Source of the DNA: Erythroxylum novogranatense
Lineage: Eukaryota; Streptophyta; Magnoliopsida; Malpighiales; Erythroxylaceae
Direction: 5' to 3'
Assembly (NCBI GenBank): GCA_029891385.1
Contig: CM057233.1
Location: forward strand, 12,837,460 to 12,901,459
DNA length: 64,000 nt
Of the stretch, positions 11,001 through 20,612 are shown piece by piece. Below the pieces are notes generated by a model. That model saw only the letters and a program-made list of their open reading frames with translations. It was not told the DNA's origin and searched no databases. The translations under genes were made by a program, and so were the position numbers. Each line of letters begins with the position of its first letter. Position 1 is the first letter of the stretch.

Positions 11001-11824
11001 ACCAATCTTACCTAATCAAGCTTCCTCTTCTTCAATTCTTCCAACTTATCACAAACTCCTAATTTCTCCTTACCATACACGACATCTTCTTCTTCTCAAA
11101 GGATGAGGTTTAAGCTAGGTCTTTTTGGTGAGTTAAATGAAGAAGAAGCAAAAGGGGAAGGAGGAAAGATAAGCAAAAAAAATCAAAACCATCAAGGAGA
11201 AGAAGAACATACGAAGATGGAGGAAACCATGGAGAAAAGTTGCTTTTGGCCACCCAAAATGCAAGTGTCGTGGAAGTCAAGACCAAAAGGAGGAGTGGCT
11301 TGCTTTTAATTAAAGTGAAAGGCTTAATACATGGTGGAACAAGTGACAAATGTCACTATTTTATAAAATCACTTAATTCTTTCCAACTTCAATTCTAATT
11401 TCTACCCCAAAATTCCAATGGGTCCAATTAAATAAATTTTAAAATCATGTACCCAATATTTTAGTGCCATTGGACAGGCATTTTCAGTACCGAAAATCAA
11501 CCGGTTCGTCATTTGGCGATTTTTCCGGTCTGGGAATTTTCTCCGGAAAATTCCAGAAAAATTCCTATAATTCCCGTAAAATGTAAAACACATAAAAACA
11601 CAATTCAATAAATTTTTCAAATACAATTTCCACATTATTCACAATAAAATTCCATTAGGCACGAAAACCGGGAATGTCATGTATGCATGTACAGTAATTT
11701 CATGTGCACAAATGATACTATGTATCAATCCTATTATGCATGAACAGTCCTAAGTCATTCCGATCTATCTCATCCTATGCCAAATTTACTATTTTACCCT
11801 TCTAGTAGGGGGTGGGATGTTACA
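8016..11824 (-). mobile_element. Solo LTR of a Gypsy element inserted in the copy 1 5' LTR
   Basis: The 3809-bp insert begins TGTAACACCTC and ends GGGATGTTACA, and is flanked by a perfect GAATA duplication (8011-8015 and 11825-11829). In reverse orientation its ends and internal landmarks match the Gypsy LTRs near 33079-35963 and 49818-52565. Examples are the block around GAACCATCGATGATGGTT (8507-8524 here, 52113-52130 there) and the terminal GTGTTACA. No primer site, polypurine tract or coding domain is present, so the internal region was lost, probably by LTR-LTR recombination. Short open frames at 11103-11349 look incidental. Confidence 0.85.
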
Positions 11825-12163
11825 GAATACTTGTAAAGTTGAAGAGATAGTGAAATCTCAGAAGCAACTATGAGGACTGGACGTAGCCCACGGTTTGGGG
11901 TGAACCAGGATAAATCTCTGTGTCAACCACTCTCACTCTATATCTCTATATTTTAGATTCAAGTTTTATCAATACTTAATTCATAAACAAAGTTTTCAAA
12001 GTTTTGATTAATCAGAATCTATCAGAAGTTCTATAAAGTTTTTTATTTCTACCAAATAGTTTTGAAAGATTTATCAAAAAGGGGAATACACAATTCAACC
12101 CCCCCTTCTCGTGCATTCTATATCGTTTTCTAAGTATTGTATTAACGTGTGATTCACTTCAAT

Positions 12164-12175
12164 TGGTATCAGAGC
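12164..12175 (+). other. Primer binding site (initiator tRNA-Met type), copy 1
   Basis: TGGTATCAGAGC lies two bases after the 5' LTR end. It is the standard complement to the 3' end of initiator tRNA-Met used by Copia elements to prime minus-strand DNA. Confidence 0.9.
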
Positions 12176-12218
12176 AGGGTATCCAAGGATCACTTTAACA
12201 AAGTGTGGATCAAAGATA

Positions 12219-13937
12219 ATGGCGGAATCATATGTATACATCGCAGAAGGAGCCTCAGTCACTAGACCTCCAGCATTCAACGGAGAGGACTATCATTACT
12301 GGAAAGATAGGATGCGACTATTCATAGAATCTACTCATGTCGACCTTTGGGACGTAATAGAGAACGGACCTTATACACCAGTAGATGAAGATGACAATCC
12401 CATTCCACGAGTCAGATGGACAGCTGATCAAAAGGCGAGAATACAACTGAATTCAAAGGCGAAGTTCTTCTTGACGTGTGCCCTAAGCAGGAGCGAGTAT
12501 GACAAAGTCCATGGATGCGATACTGCAAAGGAGATGTGGGACACATTGTCCATTGCTCACGAAGGCACAAGCCAAGTAAAAGAATCCAAGATAAGTATTC
12601 TTGTGCACCAATATGAACTTTTCAGGATGAAAGATGAAGAGTCTATTGATCAAATATTTGGAAGATTTCAAACAATTTTCAATGGATTGAAAGCTCTTGG
12701 AAGAACGTACAACAATCAAGATCATGTTCGAAAGATCCTAAGAAGTCTTCCGAAGAGATGGAGACCTAAAGTTACTGCGGTGCAAGAAGCCAAAGACTTG
12801 AGCGTATTAAAGATTGACGAGTTGCTTGGATCCTTGAAGATTCATGAAGTTGAACTCGATGCTGAAGACAAGCCCAAACGGGACAAGTAGATAGCACTGA
12901 AGGCCGGACATAAGAATCAAAATACTCAAAGGAGGAGGAAGTCATCAAAAGCCTTGAAGATTGAAGAATCAAAGGATGAGGACTCCAGCCAAACAGATTC
13001 AGAGTCAAGTGATGAAGATGAAGAATTATCTTTCATCTCCAGAAAGATAAGACGCATGTGGAAGAAGAAGTCCAAAGGGAATCAGACCTTCAAGAAGAAT
13101 GGCAAAGATGAAGCCAAACCAGAAAAGTCATCAGTCATTTGCTACGAGTGCAATCAGCCTGGACACTACAAGTCCGAATGTCCGACTCTAAAAAGGAAAT
13201 CAAAGAAGAGTAGAGAAGGCAAGATGGCAACATGGGAGGACCTAGATTCATCAGAATCAGATACAGGTTCCGAATCGTCTGAACATGCAAACATCTGCCT
13301 GATGGCCGAGGAAGATAGTGATGAGGAGGTAAAATTTGACTACGATAATTTGTATGATGCCTACACAGAACTATTAGAAGATTCTCATGCTATTCTGAAA
13401 CAGTACAAACTGTTAAAGAAAAAGTATGCAAAAAATATTAGACGTACGGAAGAAATAGAGAGAGAAAATATCTGTCTGAAAAAGTAATTATAAGAAAAGA
13501 AAAAAGTTGTAGTCAGATCAGAAGAGATTAATCAGCTTAAACTAAGAATTAAGAATTTATCAGCTGATTTAGCTACTTTCACATAGAGCACTAAGAAAAT
13601 GAATGAGATTCTTGGAAAATGTAGACATCCGAGTGATAAAACCGGATTAGCGTTTACTAGTAACAATACTCAGTCTCATAAAAAACCTTTCTTTCAAAAG
13701 AGAAACTATAATAGATCTCATTTTAATCAACGTTCTAGTTATATGCATCAAAAAACTCATCATATGCATACTACTAACCATAATGGACCCAAAAAATTAT
13801 GGGTACCAAAAAATAAGATAGTTTCTCCTGCAGATATCCTTCCTTGGAAAATACGACAAGCACTATTGGTATTTAGACAGTGGATGCTCGCGACATATGA
13901 CGGGAAGAAGGTCTATGTTCTTAGACCTTCAGTATAA
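12219..13937 (+). pseudogene. Copia gag, SIRE-like copy 1 (nonsense mutations)
   Basis: This encodes the capsid/nucleocapsid protein that packages element RNA in cytoplasmic particles. The start ATG at 12219 follows the primer site by 43 bp and begins MAESYVYIAEGA. The N-terminal 220 residues are a UBN2-type gag domain with the PPAFNGEDYHYWKDRM word. A lysine/acidic linker follows, then a zinc knuckle CYECNQPGHYKSECP at about 13142-13186 (CX2CX4HX4C), an acidic stretch and a coiled-coil-like tail. In-frame stops occur at 12888-12890, 13485-13487 and near 13585. The gag frame itself is kept to 13937, where it overlaps the pol frame. Copy 2 lacks the first stop, so the damage is copy-specific. 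Confidence 0.85.
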
Positions 13938-16905
13938 GAAGGGAGGATCAGTAACTTTCGGAGACAACCAGCAGGGCAAGATTATTGGAATCGGTAAAAT
14001 AGATAAAGATTCCTTTGCATGCATAAATAATGTACTGCTTGTTGATGGTCTGAAGCATAATTTGATTAGCGTCAGTCAATTGTGTGATTCTGGTTTCACA
14101 GTCACATTCAATCAAAATCTTTGCGAAGTCAGAAACAAAGATGGGTCTATACTTTTCTCTTCCAAGAGAAGAAACAATCTCAACAAAATTGATTTAGAAG
14201 ATTTTCAAAGTCAAAATATTTCATGTTTTATATCTTTCGAAGAAGAAAGACTAATCTAGCATAAAAAGCTAGGTCATGTCTCTTTTAAACATATTTCAAA
14301 ATTAACAAAACATGATTTGATGAGAGGATTACCAAAAATAAGTTTTGACAAAGAGTTTTTCTGTGAAAACTGTTTGAAAGGAAAACAAGTTAAAACGTCT
14401 TTTTCTTCTAAAAGTTTTGTAACATCATCTAGACCTTTAGAGTTGTTACATATGGATTTATTTGGTCCAACAAGGACAATAAGTCTTGGCAGAAAGAAAT
14501 ATGGACTTGTCATTGTTGATGACTTTACTCGATTTTGTTGGATATTGTTTTTATCACACAAAGATGAATCTTTTAAGTGCTTTAGGACCTTATCCAGAAA
14601 GTTACATAATGAAAAAGGAATGTCTATAGCCAGTATCAGGAGTGACCATGGTGGAGAGTTTGAGAATGAGAAGTTTAGACTATTTTGTGAAGAGAATGGA
14701 ATTTCCCACATTTTCTCTGCTCCTAGGACTCGTCAACAGAATGGAGTTATTGAAAGGAAGAACATGACAATTCAAGAGATGGCTAGGACCATGCTGTGTG
14801 AGATGAATCTTCCTAAGTACTTCTGGACAGAAGCTGTGAATATAACATGCCATATTCAGAATAGAATTTTGTTGCGACCCATGTTGAAGAAGACCCCTTA
14901 TGAGTTATGGAATGGAAGAAGACAAAATATATCTTACTTTCATCCATTTGGGTGCAAATGCTCTATTCTGAATACAAAGGAGTTGTTGGATAAATTCGAT
15001 TAAAAAACTTATCTAGGAATCTTTCTAGGCTACTCATCATCGTCTAAGGCATTTCGGGTGTACAACCTTACTTCAAAGACAGTTGAGGAGGCCATCCATG
15101 TCAAGTTTGATGATAGTTTCCAACCCCATAAGGAAGTTGACATGGAGAGTGAAGGTCCTTCAAAGAACTTAGATGATAGAACAGAAACTCCATCATCAGA
15201 AACACTTGTAGACAAAGTTGAAGATATTCTAGAAACTACCGGACTGAAAAGAGACTGGAAATATAAAAGTTCTCATCCAGAAGATTTGATTATCAGAGAG
15301 ACCTCAGAAGGAGTTAGGACAAGGTCCAGATTCAGGAGAGAAGCTAATGTGGCGTTTATTTCTGAAATAGAGCCTAAGAAGGTTGAGGAAGCTCTTCAAG
15401 ACGAAGCTTGGGTGTTAGCCATACAAGAGGAGCTGAATCAATTTACTAGGAACAATGTCTGGTCCTTAGTTCTGAAACCTCCTAAGAAATCCATTATAGG
15501 AACCAGATGGGTCTTTAAGAATAAGTTAGACGAATCAGGAAGAGTGAGTCGAAATAAGGCTAGATTAGTAGCACAAGGCTATAATCAGCAAGAAGGAATA
15601 GACTACAATGAGACGTATGCTACAGTAGCGAGACTTGAAGCCATTAGGATATTGCTAGCGTATGCAGTTTGTCATAATATAAAACTGTTTTAGATGGATG
15701 TGAAGAGTGCCTTTCTGAATGGTTTTATAGACGAAGAGGTGTATGTTAAGCAATCACCTGGTTTCGAGGATGTTAAAAATCCAGACTATGTCTATAGACT
15801 TCATAAAGCCTTATACGGCCTGAAACAAGCTCCTAGAGCTTAGTATGATCATCTGAGTACTTTTCTTTTAGAAAATGGTTTCAGTAGAGGTCAAGTCGAT
15901 AAGACGCTTTTTAGGAAAAATTTTCAGAATGAATTTATTTTAGTTCAGATTTACGTTGATGATATCATTTTTGGTGCTACTTCAAACAAGTTATGCATGA
16001 AGTTTGAGAGTCTAATGAAGAAAGAGTTTGAAATGAGCATGATGGGTGAATTAAAGTTCTTTCTTGGGTTGCAAGTTAAGCAAACCGAAGAGAAAATTTT
16101 CATTCACCAACAAAAGTATGTGAAAGAACTATTGTCCAAATTTGACATGAATAATGTGAAGCCTATGGTGACCCCAATGCACCCTTCAAACCTTTTGTCC
16201 AAAGATGAACTTGGTAAGAAGGTGGATCAAACCCTGTATAGAGGGATGATCGGTTCTTTACTGTATCTTACAGCAAGTAGACCTGATATTTTGTTCAGTG
16301 TATGCTTGTGTGCAAGATTTCAGGCCGATCCTAGAGAGTCTCATCTTATGGATGTTAAAAGAATTATGAGATATCTCGCAGGTACTACTGATCTTTGCTT
16401 AATGTTTGAGAAAGGTAAAGATTTCAGGTTAATCGGATATTGCGATGCGGACTATGCCGGAGATAAAATCAAAAGAAAGAGCACAAGTGGAGGATGTCAC
16501 TTTCTTGGCGCAAACCTAGTTTCCTGGTCAAGCAAGAAACAAAGCTCAATCGCCCTATCAACCGCCAAGCGAGTATATATGCGCCAAGTTGTCGTTCACG
16601 AGACGTTATGGATCAAATATCAACTTGAAGACTACTCAGTTCGAGAAGAGGAGATTCCAATCTACTGCGAAAACACCAGCGCAATTAATCTGACAAAGAA
16701 TCCGATTCAGTATTCTAGAGTGAAGCACATCAAAGTTAGATATCACTTCCTGAGAGACTATGTTCAGAGGAAGGTGGTGCGTCTACAGTTCATCGAAACA
16801 GAGCATCAGTGGGCAGACATCTTCACCAAACCACTGAGTGAAGAACGGTTCCAGAAGATCAGACGCAACCTTAACATGGTTATGTTAAGTGAACAGTCAG
16901 GCTAA
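13822..16905 (+). pseudogene. Copia pol: protease-integrase-RT-RNase H, SIRE-like copy 1
   Basis: This is the polyprotein for particle maturation, integration and reverse transcription. The frame is +1 relative to gag and opens after a TAG at 13819. Protease: WYLDSGCSRHMTG around 13867-13905. Pre-integrase H-K-LGH near 14258-14275, zinc CENCLKGK near 14359. Integrase catalytic positions: HMDLFG, IRSDHGGEF and the glutamate in GVIERKN. RT: FNG-type [11 protein letters not shown] at 15694, then YVDDIIF at 15955. RNase H: CDADYAGD at 16441. It ends LSEQSG-stop at 16905, the normal end by comparison with copy 2. Internal stops at 14257, 15001, 15691 and 15841 are mostly single transitions (TGG or CAG to TAG). 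The frame is otherwise preserved across 3 kb, indicating fairly young decay. Confidence 0.9.
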
Positions 16906-17169
16906 AGTAACGTCAAAACTAACGGCGTTAGATACAATAAGTTACAGCTGGTAACTTCTCTGTCAAGGAAGTTTTGGAGGGAAAAAATTTGATAATCTCG
17001 AGGATCTTAATGATTCTAGAACACACCAGACTAGACCCTTCAAGTAGCCTGAAGTTGAAATCATTGCGGTTACTTTCATCTCTAAACGGTTCATCTTGCT
17101 TTCAAAATTTCTCCCAATTATCCTACCCTAGACGAAGAGCTTTCCAGAAACAGTTTTCATTATGAGATA
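16906..17169 (+). other. pol-ORF3 spacer, copy 1
   Basis: A 264-bp stretch separates the pol stop from the ORF3 start, exactly as long as in copy 2. ORF3 is in the same frame as pol, but further stops lie between them (for example TGA near 16989). Simple readthrough from pol is therefore unlikely without other processing. I recognise no further motif. Confidence 0.6.
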
Positions 17170-19473
17170 ATGGAGGCAACTATGATTTTCAGAAGGCATG
17201 TAGATTTCGAGTCATTGAGGAATGATGGTATGGACGTAGAACCGGAGATTGTAAGAGCTGGTTGGAGAAATTTCTTCCAGGTACGAGAACCAGTGTATAC
17301 CAATGAGGTATTCAATTTCTGGAAGAACACTCAACTTGTAGACAACACTATCATATCTTCAGTAGATGGTATATCTGTTGTCGTGACTAAGGAGCTGATA
17401 AGGAAGGTGACTGATTGTCCATCGATTGGTGAGACTCTGTCTAGTAAGGCCGGTTGGATGTCCCAGGTTGGTATGAAAGAAGAAGATGTCAGAAGACAAT
17501 TATATGGAGCCAATGACCCATAGGAGAGGAAGACCTCTAGTTTGATTCCGAAGGCTAGGTTTCTTCATGCAATTCTGTTTAATTGCATTTTACCCAGAGC
17601 AAGTTCAAGACATTTGGTGACCACTCTGGATGAACAATGTCTATTCTACCTGTTGAATCGCAACCCCATTGATTTACCCTTCTTAATCTTTCACTACATG
17701 ATTAAGGGGATGAAGGATACAAATAGCTATCCTTATGGTATGTTCCTAACAAGGATTTTTAAGGAATCCACAATCCCTCTACATAAAGGAAATAGAAGGA
17801 TTGTTCTAGTAAAAAGTAAGATTGATTCGATTACAATACGAAGAATGGGTCTCAGTACAGTGATTAGAGAAGAAGCAGACTCTTTGAGGAAAACAAGAAC
17901 TGAGGGGGAGCGTTTTTCAAAGAAGACTCCCGCTTCAAGTTCTAGAACTCAACACAGTACGAGATCGCCTGCGGATGAAATAAGAAGAATATTAGGAAGA
18001 CCGCTGATAAAATAGGTGAGTCTTAATATCGAAGAAAGTCAACCTCAGAGGACAGTAGAAGGTGCGCCAAAAAGACAAGGAGAAAGGCTTTTAAGTGAAA
18101 TTACAAAGAAGGCAAAGAGATCACCAAGGATTCGGACTCTACGGCAACAAGAAGAAAAGATTGCCAGAGAACAGAGTCAAGAACAATCGTTTCAATCTCG
18201 TGCACATAAAGCAACAAGATCTTTAGTCTCTATTGTGGAAGAGGATACAACCAGAAAAGCCAAAGAGACTCAGAAGAAGAGAAAATCAGAATCTGAGAGA
18301 GAAAAATCTCAAGGGCAGAAATCTTCAAGACTGACTGAAGCAGAAGAAAAGACTAAGAAGGTTAGTTGGAAGAAAACTATCTCAACTGCTGGGGAAGTTA
18401 GTCGAAAGAAAGAAACCTTTGAAGCTGCTCAGACAGAAAAAGAAACTGAGCAGAGCACAGTTCAGGAAACCCCCATTGCTTAACAGGAGGAACCAGTGGA
18501 GCAAAGCTCGGCTCAGGAGGATCCTATTAAAGCACAACCAGAGGCAACAGCAGAATCAGACTCGGATGATGATGAACCTTGTCTGATGGTATACAACTAT
18601 CATTAGTTTTTGAGAAAACATAAGCTGAAGATCAGAATGGTTGAATTTGTTACCAGAAGGAGAACTGCTATTGCAATCTGCAACAACCAAATGAAGAAGG
18701 CGATGGGCGGTACGACCTATGTCGATAAATAGTAACACATAGGACTTCATCGAAAGAAGATGAAAAGAATTTCTACGATGCTTTGAGGGATGCTGCTACC
18801 AAGCCATACCCTACAAAAATTCCCTGTAAGCCGTGTACTATTTTTTCGATTACTGAGAAGACCGAAATAAAGGTTGCACCAGATATCCAGCCAAGATATC
18901 CGTTGGATTTGACTAAGGGGAAGTCGAAGCTATTTCCTGAAGAAGTTTTTGATGATCTATCTGCAGATCAAATAGCTGAAGAAGTGCGTGAAATTGATGA
19001 AGCATGCGCTTTACACGTAATAAAGATCAGCGAGCTGCAGTTATCTTGACAATGTTTAAAAGACATCGATGGGAGGAAGAGTAATAACAGGGACGTTTAT
19101 TGAGTTCCTTGTTCAGACAATTCTGCGTATTAGACCTCTGTCTAATACAATGTCTATTCAAGCAGAAGGATTACCCCTGCAAGGAAGACAGTTGCTGATG
19201 CTGACTGCTCCATTTGAATTAGATCTTCCTAAAACTGATATGTTTATTCGTCCACCAACAATTCAGATCAATGATGAATACATTCCAACCTCTGATGTTT
19301 ATACTACATCAATACCGTTCACTGCTCCCTCAGCAAATGTTGATCAAGCCTCCTCATCGATTGACTCACCAGATGAACTTAGAAGATTACGCGGAGAAGT
19401 CAATGAAATCAAGGAGACAATGAATGATCTGAAGAAGTTGATGACAGAACTGCTAAAGAGCCATCATCGTTAA
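17170..19473 (+). pseudogene. ORF3 of SIRE-like copy 1: extra ORF downstream of pol, function unknown
   Basis: About 768 codons occupy the position where SIRE elements carry an env-like ORF. The N-terminal part (residues 1-190) is globular, with RHVDFESL, GWRNFFQVREPVY and SVVVTKELI, then PKARFLHAILFNCILPR and TTLDEQCLFYLLNRNPIDLP. This resembles the putative plant transposon protein domain seen in plant repeats. The middle is strongly charged (SPRIRTLRQQEEKIAREQS, many K/E). A second conserved block has IQPRYPLDLTKGKSKLFPEE and GGRVITGTFIEFLVQTILRI. The C-terminus is a coiled coil (LRRLRGEVNEIKETMNDLKK). No signal peptide or membrane helix is visible. Stops lie at 17521, 18013 and 18481, with a local frameshift near 18600-19050. 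Expression would probably need a separate or spliced RNA. Confidence 0.7.
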
Positions 19474-19690
19474 TCATTTTTGATTATAACAAATAGGGGG
19501 AGAAGAGCAGAAAAGAAGAGATTGAACGAAGAGCAAAAGAGAAGAGCAGAAGAGAAGAAGATGATCAGAAAAGAAGGTGTGACTGAAGTAGACGAAGAAA
19601 GGAAGAAGTCAAAGAAGAAGCAAAGAAGATAAGTCTTTTGTTTTCAGAACATTGTATTTTATTTTCTTTTGTATATAATTTGTTATCATC
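19474..19690 (+). other. Purine-rich 3' untranslated segment before the polypurine tract
   Basis: The sequence is dominated by GAAGAGCAGAAAAGAAGAG-like words and then a T-rich patch. There is no open frame of note. The equivalent of copy 2 lies at 24426-24632. Confidence 0.6.
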
Positions 19691-19704
19691 AAAAAGGGGG
19701 AGAT
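19691..19704 (+). other. Polypurine tract, copy 1
   Basis: AAAAAGGGGGAGAT directly abuts the TGTTAAG start of the 3' LTR. It is the plus-strand primer site. The same tract is seen in reverse at 24411-24425 and, slightly altered, at 61597-61610. Confidence 0.9.
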
Positions 19705-20612
19705 TGTTAAGTCCAAATGACTTTACTTAGATATAATTTTGATGTATAACAAAAAGAGAATCAATAAAAAGAAAAACAATACAGACGAAGTAACAGACAA
19801 AGCAGACGCATAAGCTAAGCAAAGTAGACGTAGACGCAGATGCGAAACAGTAAAGCAGACGCAGATGCAGATGCGAAATAGTAAAAGCAGACGCAGACGT
19901 AGAAACATAGACGATAAAATACAGACGAAGAAAAGAAGATGCGGAATTCAAAAAGAAGACGAATGAGTCAGTTCGAGTTAGTTACAGAACTCAACTGAAT
20001 AACCGTTTCTTTAAAGATTCAAGAAACAAGATTCAAGAAGCAGTAAAAGACGAAGGCTATAAATACAAGTCAAAGTCAAAGATTGCAAAGTTAGATGAAA
20101 TAAGAAAAAGTGAATTACATCTACGTGATCGTAAGAGCTTATTATGAGAATTAGTTGAGAGCTATTTTGCTGTAACAAAGTGTTCAAACATTTTTCTGAG
20201 AAAAAGTAGTATAGATAGCCTGCAGAGGCTAAGTGTGAAAGAATACTGGTTGTAGAGACCTGAAGAGGCTCGCAAAGAATACTTGTAAAGTTGAAGAGAT
20301 AGTGAAATCTCAGAAGTAACTCTGAGGACTGGACGTAGCCCATGGTTTGGGGTGAACCAGGATAAATCTCTGTGTCAACCACTCTCACTCTATATCTCTA
20401 TATTTTAGATTCAAGTTTTATTAATACTTAATTCGTAAACAAAGTTTTCAAAGTTTTGATTAATCAGAATCTATCGAAAGTTCTATAAAGTTTTTTATTT
20501 CTACCAAATAGTTTTGAAAGATTTATCAAAAAGGGGAATACACAATTCAACCCCCCTTCTCGTGCATTCTATATCGTTTTCTAAGTATTGTATTAACGTG
20601 TGATTCACTTCA
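19705..20612 (+). repeat. 3' LTR of SIRE-like copy 1
   Basis: The 908-bp LTR runs from TGTTAAGTCC to GATTCACTTCA and matches the interrupted 5' LTR. It includes the TATA box at 20058-20065 and the G-run/C-run segment near the end. It is followed by TCTGG, which does not match the AAAAA before the 5' LTR. Confidence 0.9.

Larger units (their letters stand above)
7435..12161 (+). repeat. 5' LTR of SIRE-like copy 1, interrupted by a solo LTR
   Basis: The sequence begins TGTTAAGTCC and ends GTGATTCACTTCA immediately before the primer site. Without 8016-11829 (the inserted Gypsy LTR plus one GAATA) it is about 913 bp and collinear with the 3' LTR at 19705-20612. The U3 part has repeated GACGCAGA-like words that differ in number between the two LTRs. 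The conserved 3' part contains a G-rich/C-rich hairpin-like segment near 12081-12108. Confidence 0.9.
7435..20612 (+). mobile_element. SIRE-like Copia LTR retrotransposon, copy 1
   Basis: The 5' LTR (7435-12161, with a solo-LTR insertion) and 3' LTR (19705-20612) both run from TGTTAAGTCC to GATTCACTTCA, about 910 bp each without the insertion. The 5' LTR is followed by an iMet-type primer site and the 3' LTR is preceded by a polypurine tract. Internally the order is gag, protease, integrase, RT, RNase H and then an extra ORF before the 3' LTR, the SIRE/Maximus layout. The flanks do not form a duplication: AAAAA lies before the 5' LTR and TCTGG after the 3' LTR. The two ends may therefore derive from a recombination. 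Several nonsense codons make this copy defective. Confidence 0.9.

Noticed and set aside
11103..11349. Open frames on both strands in the solo Gypsy LTR
   Set aside because: Purine-rich, low-complexity DNA inside a non-coding LTR; no family resemblance.
12164..12175. tRNA-like sequences at TGGTATCAGAGC sites
   Set aside because: These are primer binding sites complementary to tRNA ends; no tRNA cloverleaf surrounds them.
14274..14711. 145-codon minus-strand frame opposite integrase
   Set aside because: Shadow of the integrase reading frame on the other strand; the plus-strand frame has the catalytic motifs.
17170..19473. Calling ORF3 a retroviral-type envelope protein
   Set aside because: The position fits the env-like ORF of SIRE elements, but there is no signal peptide, transmembrane stretch or cleavage-like motif, and the sequence is mostly charged and coiled coil.
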